Shown: positions 36,307 to 47,152, counted from the stretch's first letter. The stretch: DNA of 64,000 nucleotides from Arenibacter latericius DSM 15913 (GCF_000424985.1 NZ_AUKX01000008.1:1-64000); one strand, 5' to 3'. The notes: a model not told the origin generated them from the letters alone. Program-made: numbers and translations.

Positions 36307-37713
36307 TTATTTATTAAAATCGAAATAAGACTTTGCATTATAATAAGAGATATCCGAAACAATTTTACCCAACCACTTTTCATCTGCAGGCAATTCGCCG
36401 TTTACCACATCCTTTGCAATAAGATTACACAATATCCTTCTAAAATATTCGTGTCTAGTGAAAGATAAGAAGCTACGCGAATCAGTTAACATCCCCACAA
36501 AACAGCTTAAAAGCCCCATATTAGATAAGGTATTCATTTGGTCTTCCATTCCATCTTTTTGATCCAAAAACCACCATCCAGATCCAAATTGCACCTTTCC
36601 CTTTACGGATCCATCGTTAAAATTTCCTATCATGGTTGCAATAACCGGGTTATCAGCAGGGTTAAGGTTATAAATAATAGTTTTTGACAATTGATCAGTA
36701 CTATCCAAAGCATTTAAAAATCCACTTAAAGCCCTCGCTTGGGAAAAATCCCCAATAGAATCAAACCCAGTATCGGGCCCTAATTTTGTTAAGAGTCTTT
36801 TATTATTATCACGAATGGCCCCGAGATGAAACTGTTGCACCCATCCCTTTTTATGATATGCTCTTCCTAAGAATAACAATACCTGAAATTTAAAATAGTA
36901 AACTTCCTCTTGAGTAATAGTTTGTGCATTCTTAACCTTTAGAAAGATATCATTTATATTATAAGTCCCTTCTTTAAAGAAATACAATTGTTCCAAACCG
37001 TGGTCTGCCAATCTGCAGCCATGGTCATGAAAATATTGAATCCTATTATCCAAAACGTATAGCAAATCATCATAGCTATTAATCGCTATCCCAGAAGCTT
37101 CAGTCAACTGCTCCAAATACTGCAAAAAAGCTTTTCCTCCTTCTATTGCAAAAGCCTTATCTGGCCTAAAGGTTGGATAGACCTTTGGCGAAATTCCTAG
37201 CTCTTGAATGCTTTTATGGTATTCTAAGGTGGATATAGGTTCATCCGTAGTGCAAAGTGATTCCACATTTTGCTGTTGCAACAAGCCTTGTGTGAAATGG
37301 GATTTATTTTCTAATTGCTCATTAGTATTTTCATAAATAGCTTCTGCTGTATTAGGCCCCAACAACTCCTGAACACCAAAATACCGCTTCAACTCTAAAT
37401 GCGTCCAATGATACAACGGATTTCTAACGGTATAGGGAACGGTTTTGGCCCAATGCATAAATTTCTCCTTATCTGAAGCACTTCCAGTAATATATTTTTC
37501 ATCTACACCCATGGTACGCATAGCCCTCCACTTATAATGGTCACCAGCCAACCACGCCTCACTTATAGTCTTAAACTGATGATTCTCTGCTATTTCCTTA
37601 GGCGACAAATGGTTGTGATAATCTATGATAGGTAAGTCTTTGGCATAATTGTGATATAAGCTTTTAGCAAAATCACTCTGCAACAAAAAATCATCATCCA
37701 AAAAATTCTTCAT
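36307..37713 (-). CDS. uxaC: Glucuronate isomerase
   Basis: UxaC converts D-glucuronate to D-fructuronate (and galacturonate to tagaturonate). The 468-residue amidohydrolase-fold protein opens with FLDDDFLLQSDFAKSLYHNY and the metal-binding LPIIDYHNHLSP (about 28-39). It also keeps HWTHLELKRYFG and the C-terminal SFLSFTRHEYFRR characteristic of the family. It is separated from uxuA by the oxidoreductase genes but belongs to the same pathway. The preceding cytochrome-lipoprotein gene is 95 bp upstream on the same strand. Confidence 0.97.
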   Translation of the reverse strand: MKNFLDDDFLLQSDFAKSLYHNYAKDLPIIDYHNHLSPKEIAENHQFKTISEAWLAGDHYKWRAMRTMGVDEKYITGSASDKEKFMHWAKTVPYTVRNPLYHWTHLELKRYFGVQELLGPNTAEAIYENTNEQLENKSHFTQGLLQQQNVESLCTTDEPISTLEYHKSIQELGISPKVYPTFRPDKAFAIEGGKAFLQYLEQLTEASGIAINSYDDLLYVLDNRIQYFHDHGCRLADHGLEQLYFFKEGTYNINDIFLKVKNAQTITQEEVYYFKFQVLLFLGRAYHKKGWVQQFHLGAIRDNNKRLLTKLGPDTGFDSIGDFSQARALSGFLNALDSTDQLSKTIIYNLNPADNPVIATMIGNFNDGSVKGKVQFGSGWWFLDQKDGMEDQMNTLSNMGLLSCFVGMLTDSRSFLSFTRHEYFRRILCNLIAKDVVNGELPADEKWLGKIVSDISYYNAKSYFDFNK

Positions 37714-37808
37714 AACATAAAGGCGTTTAATGTGTTTTAGACTATCTTATAATTACTATATCTCTTATTGCTATATTGCAGTACAGCAGCGAATCCATGA
37801 CCATTTTG

Positions 37809-40064
37809 CTAACGTAGTGCTTCAATCAATTCTATTAACTCTGCCTCAGTATACTCCATACCACTTTTGGACTTTTGATCGCGAAGCGATTTTATGTTAG
37901 AAGTTTTCAAGGATCTAGGCCTATTAGAAAAAGCATTGGTTACGTACGAAATAATATCTGCAATATCCTGATCAGAAATATCCTGATTATTAATTAGGCC
38001 AGGCATTTGATGACCCTCATCATAGGTTTCCCCATTTATTAATAATGGTCCTTTTAGACCATGGAGAATAATTAATCCCAATTGCTCCAAATGCGTGGAA
38101 ATATAGTCGGAACCTAATAAAGGGGGTGCTAATCCGGCAATACCTTCCCCACTAGGAGAATGGCAAGAGGCACAAATTTGCCTAAACAATGTTGCTCCCT
38201 TGGTTCTAGAATCCGTTTGCGGTAATTTTTTAGAATAAATAAAATTAGGCTTGTCGTTTATTTTCCGCTCCCTTGTCACAGCTATCATTGAACTCATATC
38301 CGACTCCTCATTAACACCTTTCTCCCCAAAATAAACCTCTAATGGATCTATCACAGCTTCGGCACCACTTATTATCGCTTCATGAACTATTTTATTTTCC
38401 TTGTATTTTTTTATCAATTCATCAATAATTGGAAAAAACAGCTCTTCGTTTTCCTTAGCCCAAATACCAACTGTGGAAGCCAGGTACGTGTCTAAAGCAA
38501 CCTCATCCCTTTTTAAAAGTTCTTTAAATAGATCATAAGCCACAGGTAGATTTCTCTCCGCTACAAAATTCTCCATCAATACCAAACCATGTGCCGCTAC
38601 CTCAGCACTAGAACTTAATACCACTTCGTGTAACATATCAAAATTAAGCACATCCAATCCTTCCAAGGTGTATAGTGCGTGTATCTGACTAAGAGGATTC
38701 TCGCTATTTCCTATCAGTTTCATAAGTTCAGGAACAATAACTAGGTTGCCCCTATGGATCAATGATTGTTGAGCACGGTCTCGGATCCATCCATTACTAC
38801 TGCTCAATAAATCTACTAAATCTCCTTCAGATAATTTACTGAGGTCAATATTTTTCTTGCTTTGGGAATTAGCATTTTTAATTCTAAGAATCCTACCGTA
38901 ATCCAAAATGGTATCTAACTGTTTTTCTGCTGATATTTTTTTTAGGTAGGGGGTTAAAAAAGCATAGTGTTGTATTACTCCCCTATGCATATCTACCACA
39001 TACATATTTCCATCGGGGCCATTAGAGAGGTTTACGGGACGAAACCCTTCATCAACTGAAGCTAGAAACTCCTTTCCCTCCCATGCCTGCTTAGCCTCTA
39101 CCATACCATCTTTAAACGTAATAATATTTCTTTTGATTGCATTTATTTCTGGGACACACACAAACACGTTTTGGTCATAACCATCGGGAAACATCCCCCC
39201 TCTATACACTAAAGGACCACAAGCCGCTGTTACATGCACCAACAAACTATCTTGGTTTAGCACTCCTTCTTGATACCCCCTATTTACCGAGGCCGCATGT
39301 ATTGGATATACACGTTGATCTTTAGTAAGCACTTGATTTATACCATGTCTTGGCACCATATACTTATTACGCACCAACCTATTTGGCAGAATATGATCTC
39401 CCATTAATTGGGTAGAATTATTATTGTAATAGAGTCGGCCAAAATTATCATGAGTAATCCCCCACTGCCCCCTTTGGGTAGTAGGTTCTTTTATCCATAC
39501 TCCGTTTTTTCGTTGATATCTGAAGTTAGATTTAGCATTATATATCCAATTATCCACGTTCATCATTAACCCATTGGGTTGATGCTCTGGGTTCCCTACG
39601 GTTGCATACAATGAATCTACCAATACCCTGTTAGTAGGTTTATCATCCTCAATTTCCACGAACCATAAGTTGGGCGACTCTACATACAATAATCCCCCAT
39701 AAACCAATGCCAATGCCCGAGGCATAACTAGACTATCTAAAAAGGGCTTAGCATGATCCATAATCCCGTCTTTATCCAAATCCTCTAATATTTTAATAGA
39801 CCCTGAAGGCATCTCTTCTCCTGTACCATCTAGATTTTGCATAAAACCAGGCATCTCTGCAACCCAAATTCGACCTTCATCATCAAAATCCATGGCTACA
39901 GGTGCCACTAGCAGTGGCTCTGAAGCAACAACCTCCAAGGAAAAACCATCTTCTATGATATAATCTTCAAGAGAAATGACAGGCTCATTAAATGAAGGTT
40001 TACAGGAAATTATAACAAGGAACAATAAAAAAAATCGAGCTAAACCCATGAATTGTGATGACAT
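37809..40064 (-). CDS. Lipoprotein with propeller, HEAT-like and cytochrome c domains
   Basis: The 751-residue protein has a lipoprotein signal (Cys22 in LVIISC). An N-terminal beta-propeller (about 35-395) carries PVC/NHL-type motifs such as PVAMDFDDEGRIWVAEMPGF and NGPDGNMYVVDMHRGVIQHY. An alpha-helical HEAT-like middle (about 415-590) follows. A cytochrome c domain ends the protein, with the haem motif CASCHSPSGEG and a distal methionine in HQMPGL (about 630-720). Such proteins are thought to be periplasmic sugar dehydrogenase-like enzymes passing electrons to the respiratory chain. The substrate is unknown; the sugar-acid setting suggests it serves the exported oxidoreductases or oxidises the sugar itself. 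Confidence 0.85.
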   Translation of the reverse strand: MSSQFMGLARFFLLFLVIISCKPSFNEPVISLEDYIIEDGFSLEVVASEPLLVAPVAMDFDDEGRIWVAEMPGFMQNLDGTGEEMPSGSIKILEDLDKDGIMDHAKPFLDSLVMPRALALVYGGLLYVESPNLWFVEIEDDKPTNRVLVDSLYATVGNPEHQPNGLMMNVDNWIYNAKSNFRYQRKNGVWIKEPTTQRGQWGITHDNFGRLYYNNNSTQLMGDHILPNRLVRNKYMVPRHGINQVLTKDQRVYPIHAASVNRGYQEGVLNQDSLLVHVTAACGPLVYRGGMFPDGYDQNVFVCVPEINAIKRNIITFKDGMVEAKQAWEGKEFLASVDEGFRPVNLSNGPDGNMYVVDMHRGVIQHYAFLTPYLKKISAEKQLDTILDYGRILRIKNANSQSKKNIDLSKLSEGDLVDLLSSSNGWIRDRAQQSLIHRGNLVIVPELMKLIGNSENPLSQIHALYTLEGLDVLNFDMLHEVVLSSSAEVAAHGLVLMENFVAERNLPVAYDLFKELLKRDEVALDTYLASTVGIWAKENEELFFPIIDELIKKYKENKIVHEAIISGAEAVIDPLEVYFGEKGVNEESDMSSMIAVTRERKINDKPNFIYSKKLPQTDSRTKGATLFRQICASCHSPSGEGIAGLAPPLLGSDYISTHLEQLGLIILHGLKGPLLINGETYDEGHQMPGLINNQDISDQDIADIISYVTNAFSNRPRSLKTSNIKSLRDQKSKSGMEYTEAELIELIEALR

Positions 40065-40339
40065 TGTAATTTGAATATTTGTACCGCTTGAGCAATGAAC
40101 CTTTTAGAAATAGTAAATTATCGTCGATAAAAACTCCTGACCAATCGCTATTAATTTTAAAATCATTAAAAATAGCACAGTACCTCTTAAATTACTAACC
40201 TAATAAAACATTTTTAAGTATACATAACAACGAAGTAAGGAATAAAAGTATAACTCAGCCCCTAGCTATAATTCATATAGGCTAAATAGCTCACATCTTT
40301 CCAAACCATGACTATAAATAAAACTTTTAGTAGAAAATA

Positions 40340-42217
40340 TTACCGAATAGGCAACCGTATTTGTGAAGGATATTTTCTAGAGTGATGCACTTTATTAGTA
40401 GCTATGACACCTTTGGACTCATCATAATTATTTCCACCGGTATTTAGATTGCGTGCAAAACGCGGAAAATTACTACTTGAAACCTCTATTCTAATACGAT
40501 GACCTTTTTTAAAATAATTACTTGTGGACATTGGTGTTAAATCTACCTTATAAACTTCTCCTTCCTCCATGAATACTTCTTTATCATATCCTTCCCTGTA
40601 TCTTACACGCTGGATGGTTTCGTCAAGATTGTACGCCGTGCCGTCGGGGTATACATCTATCAGTTTAATAGTAAAATCCGTATCCTTAGCATCCGAAGAA
40701 ACGTAAAGGGTAGATTCAATAAATCCGGTCACTTCCACCCCCTCTTTTAGCACATCTGTGGTATAAACAAGTATATTGGACTGCTCTTCCATCTTTTGCT
40801 GATCAAATGCACCTCCTTTAACAGCATTCCCTGTGCAGCAAACATTGCCGCCTAAGGAGTTAACAGGGTTCATAGGATCATAAATAAAAGTGTCTGGGTT
40901 GTCCTTGGAAGCCCTTCTTCTTGTTAGCTTACCACTGCCGTGAAGGGTGTTGGCATCTCCGTCACTATCTAGATAATATGTAACCAATTTAGAATCTGCG
41001 GGCGGCCATTCCTCTGCCGACTTCCATTCATTACTACCCATAGTGTAATACTGTACTCTAGGTGTTTTCTCTTTAAAATCGTTTTCCTCTCCTTTTAGCC
41101 AAAGGTCCCACCACCCATAGATCTGTTCCTCATAATTTAAACGGGCATCTCCAACGCTGCGCTCCCCTACTATAGTGTTTTCAGTTGCACGAGTAAAAGC
41201 ACAATGTAGTGTAGGTGCTATTACTAAATATTGATTTTCACGGATCTCAGCGTCTTTTGAATTATTACGTACATGGTTAAAAAGCGTCAAATTTGGGGTA
41301 ATAGAAACATCATACCAAGAGGCAAACCAAAAACTTGGTGCTCCTATTTCCATGGTATCATGATAAAGCCCCCCTTCATACCATGCTGGATCGTTTGGTT
41401 TGCGAACTACCATTTTATCAAAAATTTCACGCTTCCCATTCATGTTTTTTACAATATCTTGAAGAGGTAAATGCGTTAACGCCTCTACCATATCCACTGG
41501 TGGATTATTAGGTGCTAGATCATAAAATCTTGATATTCGGATTAAGTCTTCTTGCGTAGCTCCTTCGGGTATTCTAGGTTTAAACTTATCATGCTCTACA
41601 CCGTACAACCAAGAAAAAAATAAAAGCTGTTCTACTCCCCCACGATACCAGTTTCCTTGTTCTTGTATGTCTCCAACCGTGCCAATTCCTGCTCCAAATC
41701 CCTGTGGCACCATGGCCGCATGGGACGGATGATCTAACGCAGACACCGCCATTTGCCATTCTGCAGTTGAAGAACAACCATATGTCCCTATTTTTCCGTT
41801 AGACCAAGATTGGTCTGCCATCCAAGAAAAAGCATCATACCCGTCTGTTAGCGGCAGTCCTAAAATATCCCATTCTCCTTCGGAAAAATACCTTCCACGC
41901 TCATTTTGAACCACATAGGCATAACCACGTTTAACCGCTTCATATGCCTGCTCCGCTGTTCGGGTTCGGCGTTCACCATCTACCCAAGAATTGAAATTAT
42001 ACGGGGTACGTGAAAAAATAATGGGCACTTTTTCATCAGTTTTAGGTCTATAAATATCAGTTGCTAGACGAATACCGTCCCGCATTGGCATCATTACCTT
42101 TTGTTCAATAATAGCGATTTCATCTAGTCTTTTGAAAATATCGGATGCCTCTTGTCCATAAAAAATTTGCAAAGAAAATAAGAGGAAAAGCACGAAAGGA
42201 ATACGGTAATGTTTCAT
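40340..42217 (-). CDS. CocE/NonD family secreted hydrolase
   Basis: The 625-residue protein has a signal peptide (cleavage near IFYGQ, residue 21). An alpha/beta-hydrolase domain of the X-Pro dipeptidyl-peptidase S15 type follows: [17 protein letters not shown] (about 42-58), [15 protein letters not shown] and the nucleophile elbow [12 protein letters not shown] near residue 149. The jelly-roll C-terminal domain starts near 420 with the G-x-V-T-G-F-I type strand. The family includes esterases and aminopeptidases; in this setting an esterase removing acyl groups from a sugar or ligand is a plausible inference. The usual GxSYGG elbow is replaced by GCSSTA, so the nucleophile position should be checked. 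Confidence 0.85.
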   Translation of the reverse strand: MKHYRIPFVLFLLFSLQIFYGQEASDIFKRLDEIAIIEQKVMMPMRDGIRLATDIYRPKTDEKVPIIFSRTPYNFNSWVDGERRTRTAEQAYEAVKRGYAYVVQNERGRYFSEGEWDILGLPLTDGYDAFSWMADQSWSNGKIGTYGCSSTAEWQMAVSALDHPSHAAMVPQGFGAGIGTVGDIQEQGNWYRGGVEQLLFFSWLYGVEHDKFKPRIPEGATQEDLIRISRFYDLAPNNPPVDMVEALTHLPLQDIVKNMNGKREIFDKMVVRKPNDPAWYEGGLYHDTMEIGAPSFWFASWYDVSITPNLTLFNHVRNNSKDAEIRENQYLVIAPTLHCAFTRATENTIVGERSVGDARLNYEEQIYGWWDLWLKGEENDFKEKTPRVQYYTMGSNEWKSAEEWPPADSKLVTYYLDSDGDANTLHGSGKLTRRRASKDNPDTFIYDPMNPVNSLGGNVCCTGNAVKGGAFDQQKMEEQSNILVYTTDVLKEGVEVTGFIESTLYVSSDAKDTDFTIKLIDVYPDGTAYNLDETIQRVRYREGYDKEVFMEEGEVYKVDLTPMSTSNYFKKGHRIRIEVSSSNFPRFARNLNTGGNNYDESKGVIATNKVHHSRKYPSQIRLPIR

Positions 42218-42396
42218 TAGTTATAGGTTTATTTATGATTTCACCTTTTTCCTCTCTTCTAGTGGAATAGGGTATAATTAAAATCTCTTGAGCTAAAATA
42301 TTATGGCAGTACAAGTGAAACACCTCATACTATATACAGACTAATTTAAAGAAATAAATTATATCCTTAGCGCATATACTACTGAAAGACAATAAA

Positions 42397-42424
42397 AAAG
42401 CCCGACAAAAATGCATCGGGCTTT
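42397..42424 (-). terminator. Terminator after the susC-susD genes
   Basis: The stem aaagcccga with tcgggcttt (9 bp, 10-base loop) is followed on the minus strand by a T-run. It lies 45 bp downstream of susD and separates it from the hydrolase gene. Confidence 0.85.
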
Positions 42425-42469
42425 AATTAGGGCCTGTTAACCCCTCATTTATATAAAATTAAGCAAACT

Positions 42470-43801
42470 TTAATTATTTTCAGGCAAAGGTATTGGCATA
42501 ATATTAAACACCTGGTCTCCGGCCCTATCAATAGGCAAAGTATTTGATAAACCATAACGTCTTAAATCGAACATTCTATGGTTCTCTGCCCATAGGGAAT
42601 ACCTACGTTGTTTTAAAAGTTCCGTAGTTAATGCCTCTACTGTTTGCGCACCTGTATAATCTGGAAGACTTGCTGAGTTGCGAATAACGTTTAGTGCATC
42701 CTCTGCATCCTGAAGATTATTGGCAAGAATATTTGCTTCGGCATACACCAATATTAATTCTTCGTTCCTAAGGAAATCTATAGGGCTAGTATCTGATTCA
42801 TATAATAATGCTTCATGAGTACCACTAAGATCATCTTGGGTGGTTGGGTTTGGCCTTAAAGCTGTTTTCTCGGCTACCCTTGTGTCTCCATTCTCCGCAT
42901 CCGCTAACCAAGTATTATGAACTATTATCTGGTCTCCATTATTAGGTTTATCAACGGTAGAAGGAACTCTAAATACAGGGTTGCTTTGATCTCCACCGCC
43001 CAAACCAAAAATATGCTTAGGCCCAATTTCTAAATCTCCAGTTAAATCGAAATAAGAATTAGATAACGCAGTCAATGCAGCCTCACCCTCACCAGCATAT
43101 ACAGCTGCTACACCTGCTAATGCTCTATTAAACTCAGAGAAAGTAGCAGGAGTGTCAAAGCCATCAAAACCGGTACTCAAATTAAAAACAAAACTATTTC
43201 CAGCGTTAGAGAGGTGCTGTTGACCTTCATCTAATAGAGAGCGGACTCTAGCCATTCCTTCATCAAACTCTACTATAGGTCCCAAATTATCTGGATCGGA
43301 TACATCTAAACGCGCTTTTCCATACGATTTAAGTATTTGTATTAATTCTTCAGCCATCATGGTCTTGGCAAATCCGAGATAACCATTCATTTCCGCTTCG
43401 GTAACTGCATCAGTATTAGTGACAGCTTCTAATAATAAGCTTACGTTCTTGATACATCTATAATTCCCGTTCCATGATCCCGTGCTATAGAAAGAGTTAT
43501 TATCTAAGGTAAGACCGTCCTTACCCAGCATATCTCCGGTATACCTAGGTTCCGCATTAAACAGATAAAGTTCTCTTGCCATTGTGCCATTGGCCAGCGC
43601 CTCTGTACCCATTCCATTACGTGAAGTAGATTCAATGCCCACCACAAGTTCGTTCAATTGACCTTTGGAGGCATTTTTTAAAACACCATCTACACTAGGC
43701 CCGTTTGGATCTATCACTTCATCAAAAGTACAAGAAGCCATAAATGAGACTAATGGAATCATGAAAGCCATGATCACTAAAGTTTTTATATTATTTTTCA
43801 T
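42470..43801 (-). CDS. SusD/RagB-family outer-membrane lipoprotein
   Basis: The 443-residue protein has a lipoprotein signal (Cys24 in SFMASC). SusD marks follow: NVSLLLEAV-type helix, an LLDEGQQHLSNAG TPR helix, and the C-terminal LRNEELILVYAEANI plus EALTTELLKQRRYSLWAENHR and FDLRRYG segments. SusD forms the lid of the SusC pore and binds ligand at the cell surface. At 443 residues it is shorter than the usual 500 or so, with less room for ligand-binding loops. It follows susC by 10 bp. Confidence 0.95.
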   Translation of the reverse strand: MKNNIKTLVIMAFMIPLVSFMASCTFDEVIDPNGPSVDGVLKNASKGQLNELVVGIESTSRNGMGTEALANGTMARELYLFNAEPRYTGDMLGKDGLTLDNNSFYSTGSWNGNYRCIKNVSLLLEAVTNTDAVTEAEMNGYLGFAKTMMAEELIQILKSYGKARLDVSDPDNLGPIVEFDEGMARVRSLLDEGQQHLSNAGNSFVFNLSTGFDGFDTPATFSEFNRALAGVAAVYAGEGEAALTALSNSYFDLTGDLEIGPKHIFGLGGGDQSNPVFRVPSTVDKPNNGDQIIVHNTWLADAENGDTRVAEKTALRPNPTTQDDLSGTHEALLYESDTSPIDFLRNEELILVYAEANILANNLQDAEDALNVIRNSASLPDYTGAQTVEALTTELLKQRRYSLWAENHRMFDLRRYGLSNTLPIDRAGDQVFNIMPIPLPENN

Positions 43802-43811
43802 GTTTTATTAT

Positions 43812-46766
43812 TTAAAAATTAACATTTAGGCTAAAGAAAAATTGCCGTGCACTTGGAAAAGGACCTACCTCAATACCTGTAGATAGTCCAGAACCACCAT
43901 TAACGGACACCTCTGGATCGTAGCTACTGTAATCGGTAATAGTGAAAAGATTTTTTCCTGACAATCCAAATTTAACACCCTCTACGGTACTTCCAAATAG
44001 GTTCTCTACCGTGTTCTGTGACAAGGAATAGTGAATTGCAGCCTCGCGTAATCTTAGGTAACCCGCAGGTTCCACAAAACGAACGGCATTAGCAGTAGAC
44101 GCAAGTCGAGCTTGGCCTTCTGGAGTATCTAAGTCAGGAGTAACTTGTCCTAAATCACTAAGGTATGTAGATAAGTTTAGGTTTTCCCCTCCATTTTTCC
44201 ATTGAAAAAGGAAAGAAAAATCTAATTGTCTAAAAAATGTAAAGTTATTGCTCCAAGCCATTTGAAAGTCGGGTTCCACATCGCCTACCTTCGTAGGTTT
44301 TGTTCCAGTACCATCTAAGTTTAGGTTACCTACCAATTGAGTGGCCGATTGTCCTTCTTGGATAAAGAAAGTTCCAAGTCCTAAACCAAATCCTGCACCT
44401 GGCTGTGGAAATGCTGGCACCTCTAAGCGGGTTACTTCAGATCGGTTTCTATACCATTGCACCGCAGAATTCCATTTAAAATTTTCATTATCAAACACAA
44501 AAGCTTTTAAAGCCAATTCTACCCCAGAATTTTTAAGGTCTCCAAGATTAGTAGTTTCCTGTGTAAAACCAGAAGAAGAGGGTAGCGCCCTTGTTAAGAT
44601 AAGATCTTTCACTTTCTTGTCATAATAAGTAGCTTCCAAAGAAAGTTTATTATTAAAAATTCCTACATCAAAACCAAATTCCAGCTCACTAGCCGTTTCT
44701 GGCTTTACTAAAGCATCTCCTTTACTTCCCACTACACTTTGGCCAATATTACCACCTATATTATTAGCCCCTAAACTTGTAAAAGTAGATCCATAATTAG
44801 CTGGACTTCCAGTCTCCCCATATGCGGCCCTTAATTTCAGTTGCGATACAGATTCCATAGTCCAGAAATCAAAATTAGCCATGTTAAGCGCTAAGGAAGC
44901 CTTGGGAAAACCATAAAACTTATTGGGATCACCATTTCTAGTAGATTTATCTACTCTATAGCCAACAGTAGCAATGATCTGATCTTTATAATTTCCCTCT
45001 ACCTGTCCAAAATACCCAAAATCTTTTTCTTCTGAACGGAATTGATCGATAACTTGATTCACGGATTGATCCACACTAGTCTGGCCGGCTGCCAAAAGAG
45101 AACCTCTACTATTCACCAGATTAGATTTTTGATAAAGGTAGGCAGTACCAACTTGTGTGGTAAGGTCTAAATCACCCTCCATAGCCTCGCGGTTCCAAAC
45201 TCCTATCAACTGAGTATTTAATTGAGTAAAGTTGTTCTTCCCAACTGATATAAAACCTCCAGGCCCTGGTTGCACTTGGGCTTGATGCGTCTCGGGAACA
45301 TATACATAAGTTTGATTTGCCAAATAGTCTAAACCACCACTAGTTACAATTTTAATTCTATCCTTATCCGTATTTAATATATTAGTATTTAAAGTGATTC
45401 CCTGAACAAGTCGGTCGTTAGAGTCATCATTTAAAGCTTTATCCCTTACAAAGATTGGATTTCCAGAATAATTGGGATTTACTGGGTAATTGCCATTGGC
45501 ATCAGGAAATAGATTTACCCATGGCCGAGTAAATGCTAAGGTATATCCATAGCTCAATCCCCCATCGTTTTCATTTCCAGTAAAACTTCTACTGGCATTA
45601 CTCCTACTATAACTAGTGGTAGAAGTAAAGTCAAAAACATCAGAAATACGATGATCAATATTGGTACGTAATGAGAATCGGTCAAAACCAGTATTTTTTA
45701 TGATTCCTCCTTCATCTCTGTAAGAACCTCCCAAATAAAATTTTGTTTTATCATTACCTCCAGTAGCACTTAATCGAGTTTCTGTTATAAATCCTGTATC
45801 ACCATAAATAATATCTTCAAAATCATAAAGCTCACCATTTTCTGCTATTGTTGCCTCAAATTTGGCTCTTTCGGCAGCATTGAAAACAGTTTCCACCTTA
45901 TCTGCAGTCCATGGTCGTATTCCTAAACGATTTGCAATTTTGTTCATTCCTACATCCTGACTAAAACTAATTTTAGTTTTACCTGTTTTACCGCGTTTGG
46001 TAGTAATTATTACCACCCCGGCATTACCTCTTTGTCCGTAAATTGCAGCCGCAGAAGACCCTTTTAACACTTCTATGTTTTGAATATCATTCGGATCTAG
46101 ATCCGCTAAACGGTTTCCAGAATTCTCTTCATTTCCACGGTTTGCACCCGAAGCAAAACGAAGTCCACTTGGTATTTCAACATTATTATAATATACTCCA
46201 TCTACAATAATCAGTGGCTGGTTGTTCCCGTTAATCGATGATATTCCACGCAATCTTAAAGCAAATCCACCTCCCGGTGCACCTGAGGTAGAGGTAATAT
46301 TTACTCCAGGAATTTTACCATATAGCGCCCCATCAACTGTAGATTGACTTGTGGTACCCACCAATTCATCCGCAGAAACTGTAGCAACTGCATTTGCAAG
46401 ATTTTCCCGCTTCACGGAGCTAGCCAACCCTGTGACTACCACCTCTTCTAGTCCGGTTGCCGATTCTTCCATACTAACATTAAGGTTAGTTACTCCGGTT
46501 ACCCTTACTTCCGTATTAGCATATCCAAGAGAAGAAAAGACTAAAGTTGCAGGAAAGGAGCCAACGTTGATATCAAAGTTTCCATCAAAATCTGTTGTTG
46601 TTCCTGTCATTGTTCCTTTTACAACTACGTTTACGCCTGGTAGGGGCAGTCCCTCCGATGCTTCAGTTACGTTTCCCGTTACGCCTCCTTGCGCCGCTAG
46701 TAAAAACGGAATAGCAGAAAACGTAATGAAAAACACACTTTTCAAAAAAGATTGTTTCATTTTCAT
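43812..46766 (-). CDS. SusC/RagA-family TonB-dependent transporter
   Basis: The 984-residue protein has a signal peptide (to about residue 25). A carboxypeptidase-D-like regulatory domain follows (about 27-105, GLPLPGVNVVVKGTMTGTTT), then a TonB-box-like segment GLEEVVVTGL. The plug carries SAAAIYGQRGNAGVVIITTK (SusC signature), and a long beta-barrel ends in FFFSLNVNF. It imports the bound ligand with SusD, driven by TonB. The size fits the family. It is transcribed divergently from aspS. No dedicated hybrid two-component or ECF/anti-sigma gene is next to it. Confidence 0.96.
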   Translation of the reverse strand: MKMKQSFLKSVFFITFSAIPFLLAAQGGVTGNVTEASEGLPLPGVNVVVKGTMTGTTTDFDGNFDINVGSFPATLVFSSLGYANTEVRVTGVTNLNVSMEESATGLEEVVVTGLASSVKRENLANAVATVSADELVGTTSQSTVDGALYGKIPGVNITSTSGAPGGGFALRLRGISSINGNNQPLIIVDGVYYNNVEIPSGLRFASGANRGNEENSGNRLADLDPNDIQNIEVLKGSSAAAIYGQRGNAGVVIITTKRGKTGKTKISFSQDVGMNKIANRLGIRPWTADKVETVFNAAERAKFEATIAENGELYDFEDIIYGDTGFITETRLSATGGNDKTKFYLGGSYRDEGGIIKNTGFDRFSLRTNIDHRISDVFDFTSTTSYSRSNASRSFTGNENDGGLSYGYTLAFTRPWVNLFPDANGNYPVNPNYSGNPIFVRDKALNDDSNDRLVQGITLNTNILNTDKDRIKIVTSGGLDYLANQTYVYVPETHQAQVQPGPGGFISVGKNNFTQLNTQLIGVWNREAMEGDLDLTTQVGTAYLYQKSNLVNSRGSLLAAGQTSVDQSVNQVIDQFRSEEKDFGYFGQVEGNYKDQIIATVGYRVDKSTRNGDPNKFYGFPKASLALNMANFDFWTMESVSQLKLRAAYGETGSPANYGSTFTSLGANNIGGNIGQSVVGSKGDALVKPETASELEFGFDVGIFNNKLSLEATYYDKKVKDLILTRALPSSSGFTQETTNLGDLKNSGVELALKAFVFDNENFKWNSAVQWYRNRSEVTRLEVPAFPQPGAGFGLGLGTFFIQEGQSATQLVGNLNLDGTGTKPTKVGDVEPDFQMAWSNNFTFFRQLDFSFLFQWKNGGENLNLSTYLSDLGQVTPDLDTPEGQARLASTANAVRFVEPAGYLRLREAAIHYSLSQNTVENLFGSTVEGVKFGLSGKNLFTITDYSSYDPEVSVNGGSGLSTGIEVGPFPSARQFFFSLNVNF

Positions 46767-47152
46767 AAGGTTTGTGTTAATTATTTCAACGTCAAGTTAA
46801 TGAAGATTTTAAGCTAATAAAATTTTATTTTAATTTTTAGATATAAATAATTGCCAATATCATAATTCCTCGAATATTTATTGCGCATATCAACAATTTA
46901 ACACCAATTAAACTACAGAATACCCAAATAACTGCCCATCTTATAATTGTAGAAAAGGGGCTAAAAGGAATCATCAATTAGGTCTATATATTATGGTCTG
47001 CGGTGCCATTACGATCCTAAATGTTAAGATGTTAGTCAAAAATGTTATCCAACTACTATAATTGACTCCCCTTTTATAAAATTCACCCTAATTATTTTTA
47101 GCCGTTAATCTCATATCTTCTTACATTTGCGTTTTCATAGATCAAGTATAAA
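46767..47152. promoter_or_regulatory. Divergent intergenic region with aspS -7 element
   Basis: This region between susC and aspS is 386 bp and very AT-rich. A good -7 element, TACATTTG at 47122-47129 followed by C, lies 23 bp before the aspS ATG. No equally good element was found for susC, and no operator-like palindrome was seen. Confidence 0.55.

Noticed and set aside
46351-46800. Antisense frame over the susC start
   Set aside because: It is the reverse of the SusC N-terminal domain and shows low-complexity Thr/Val/Ser; no independent support.
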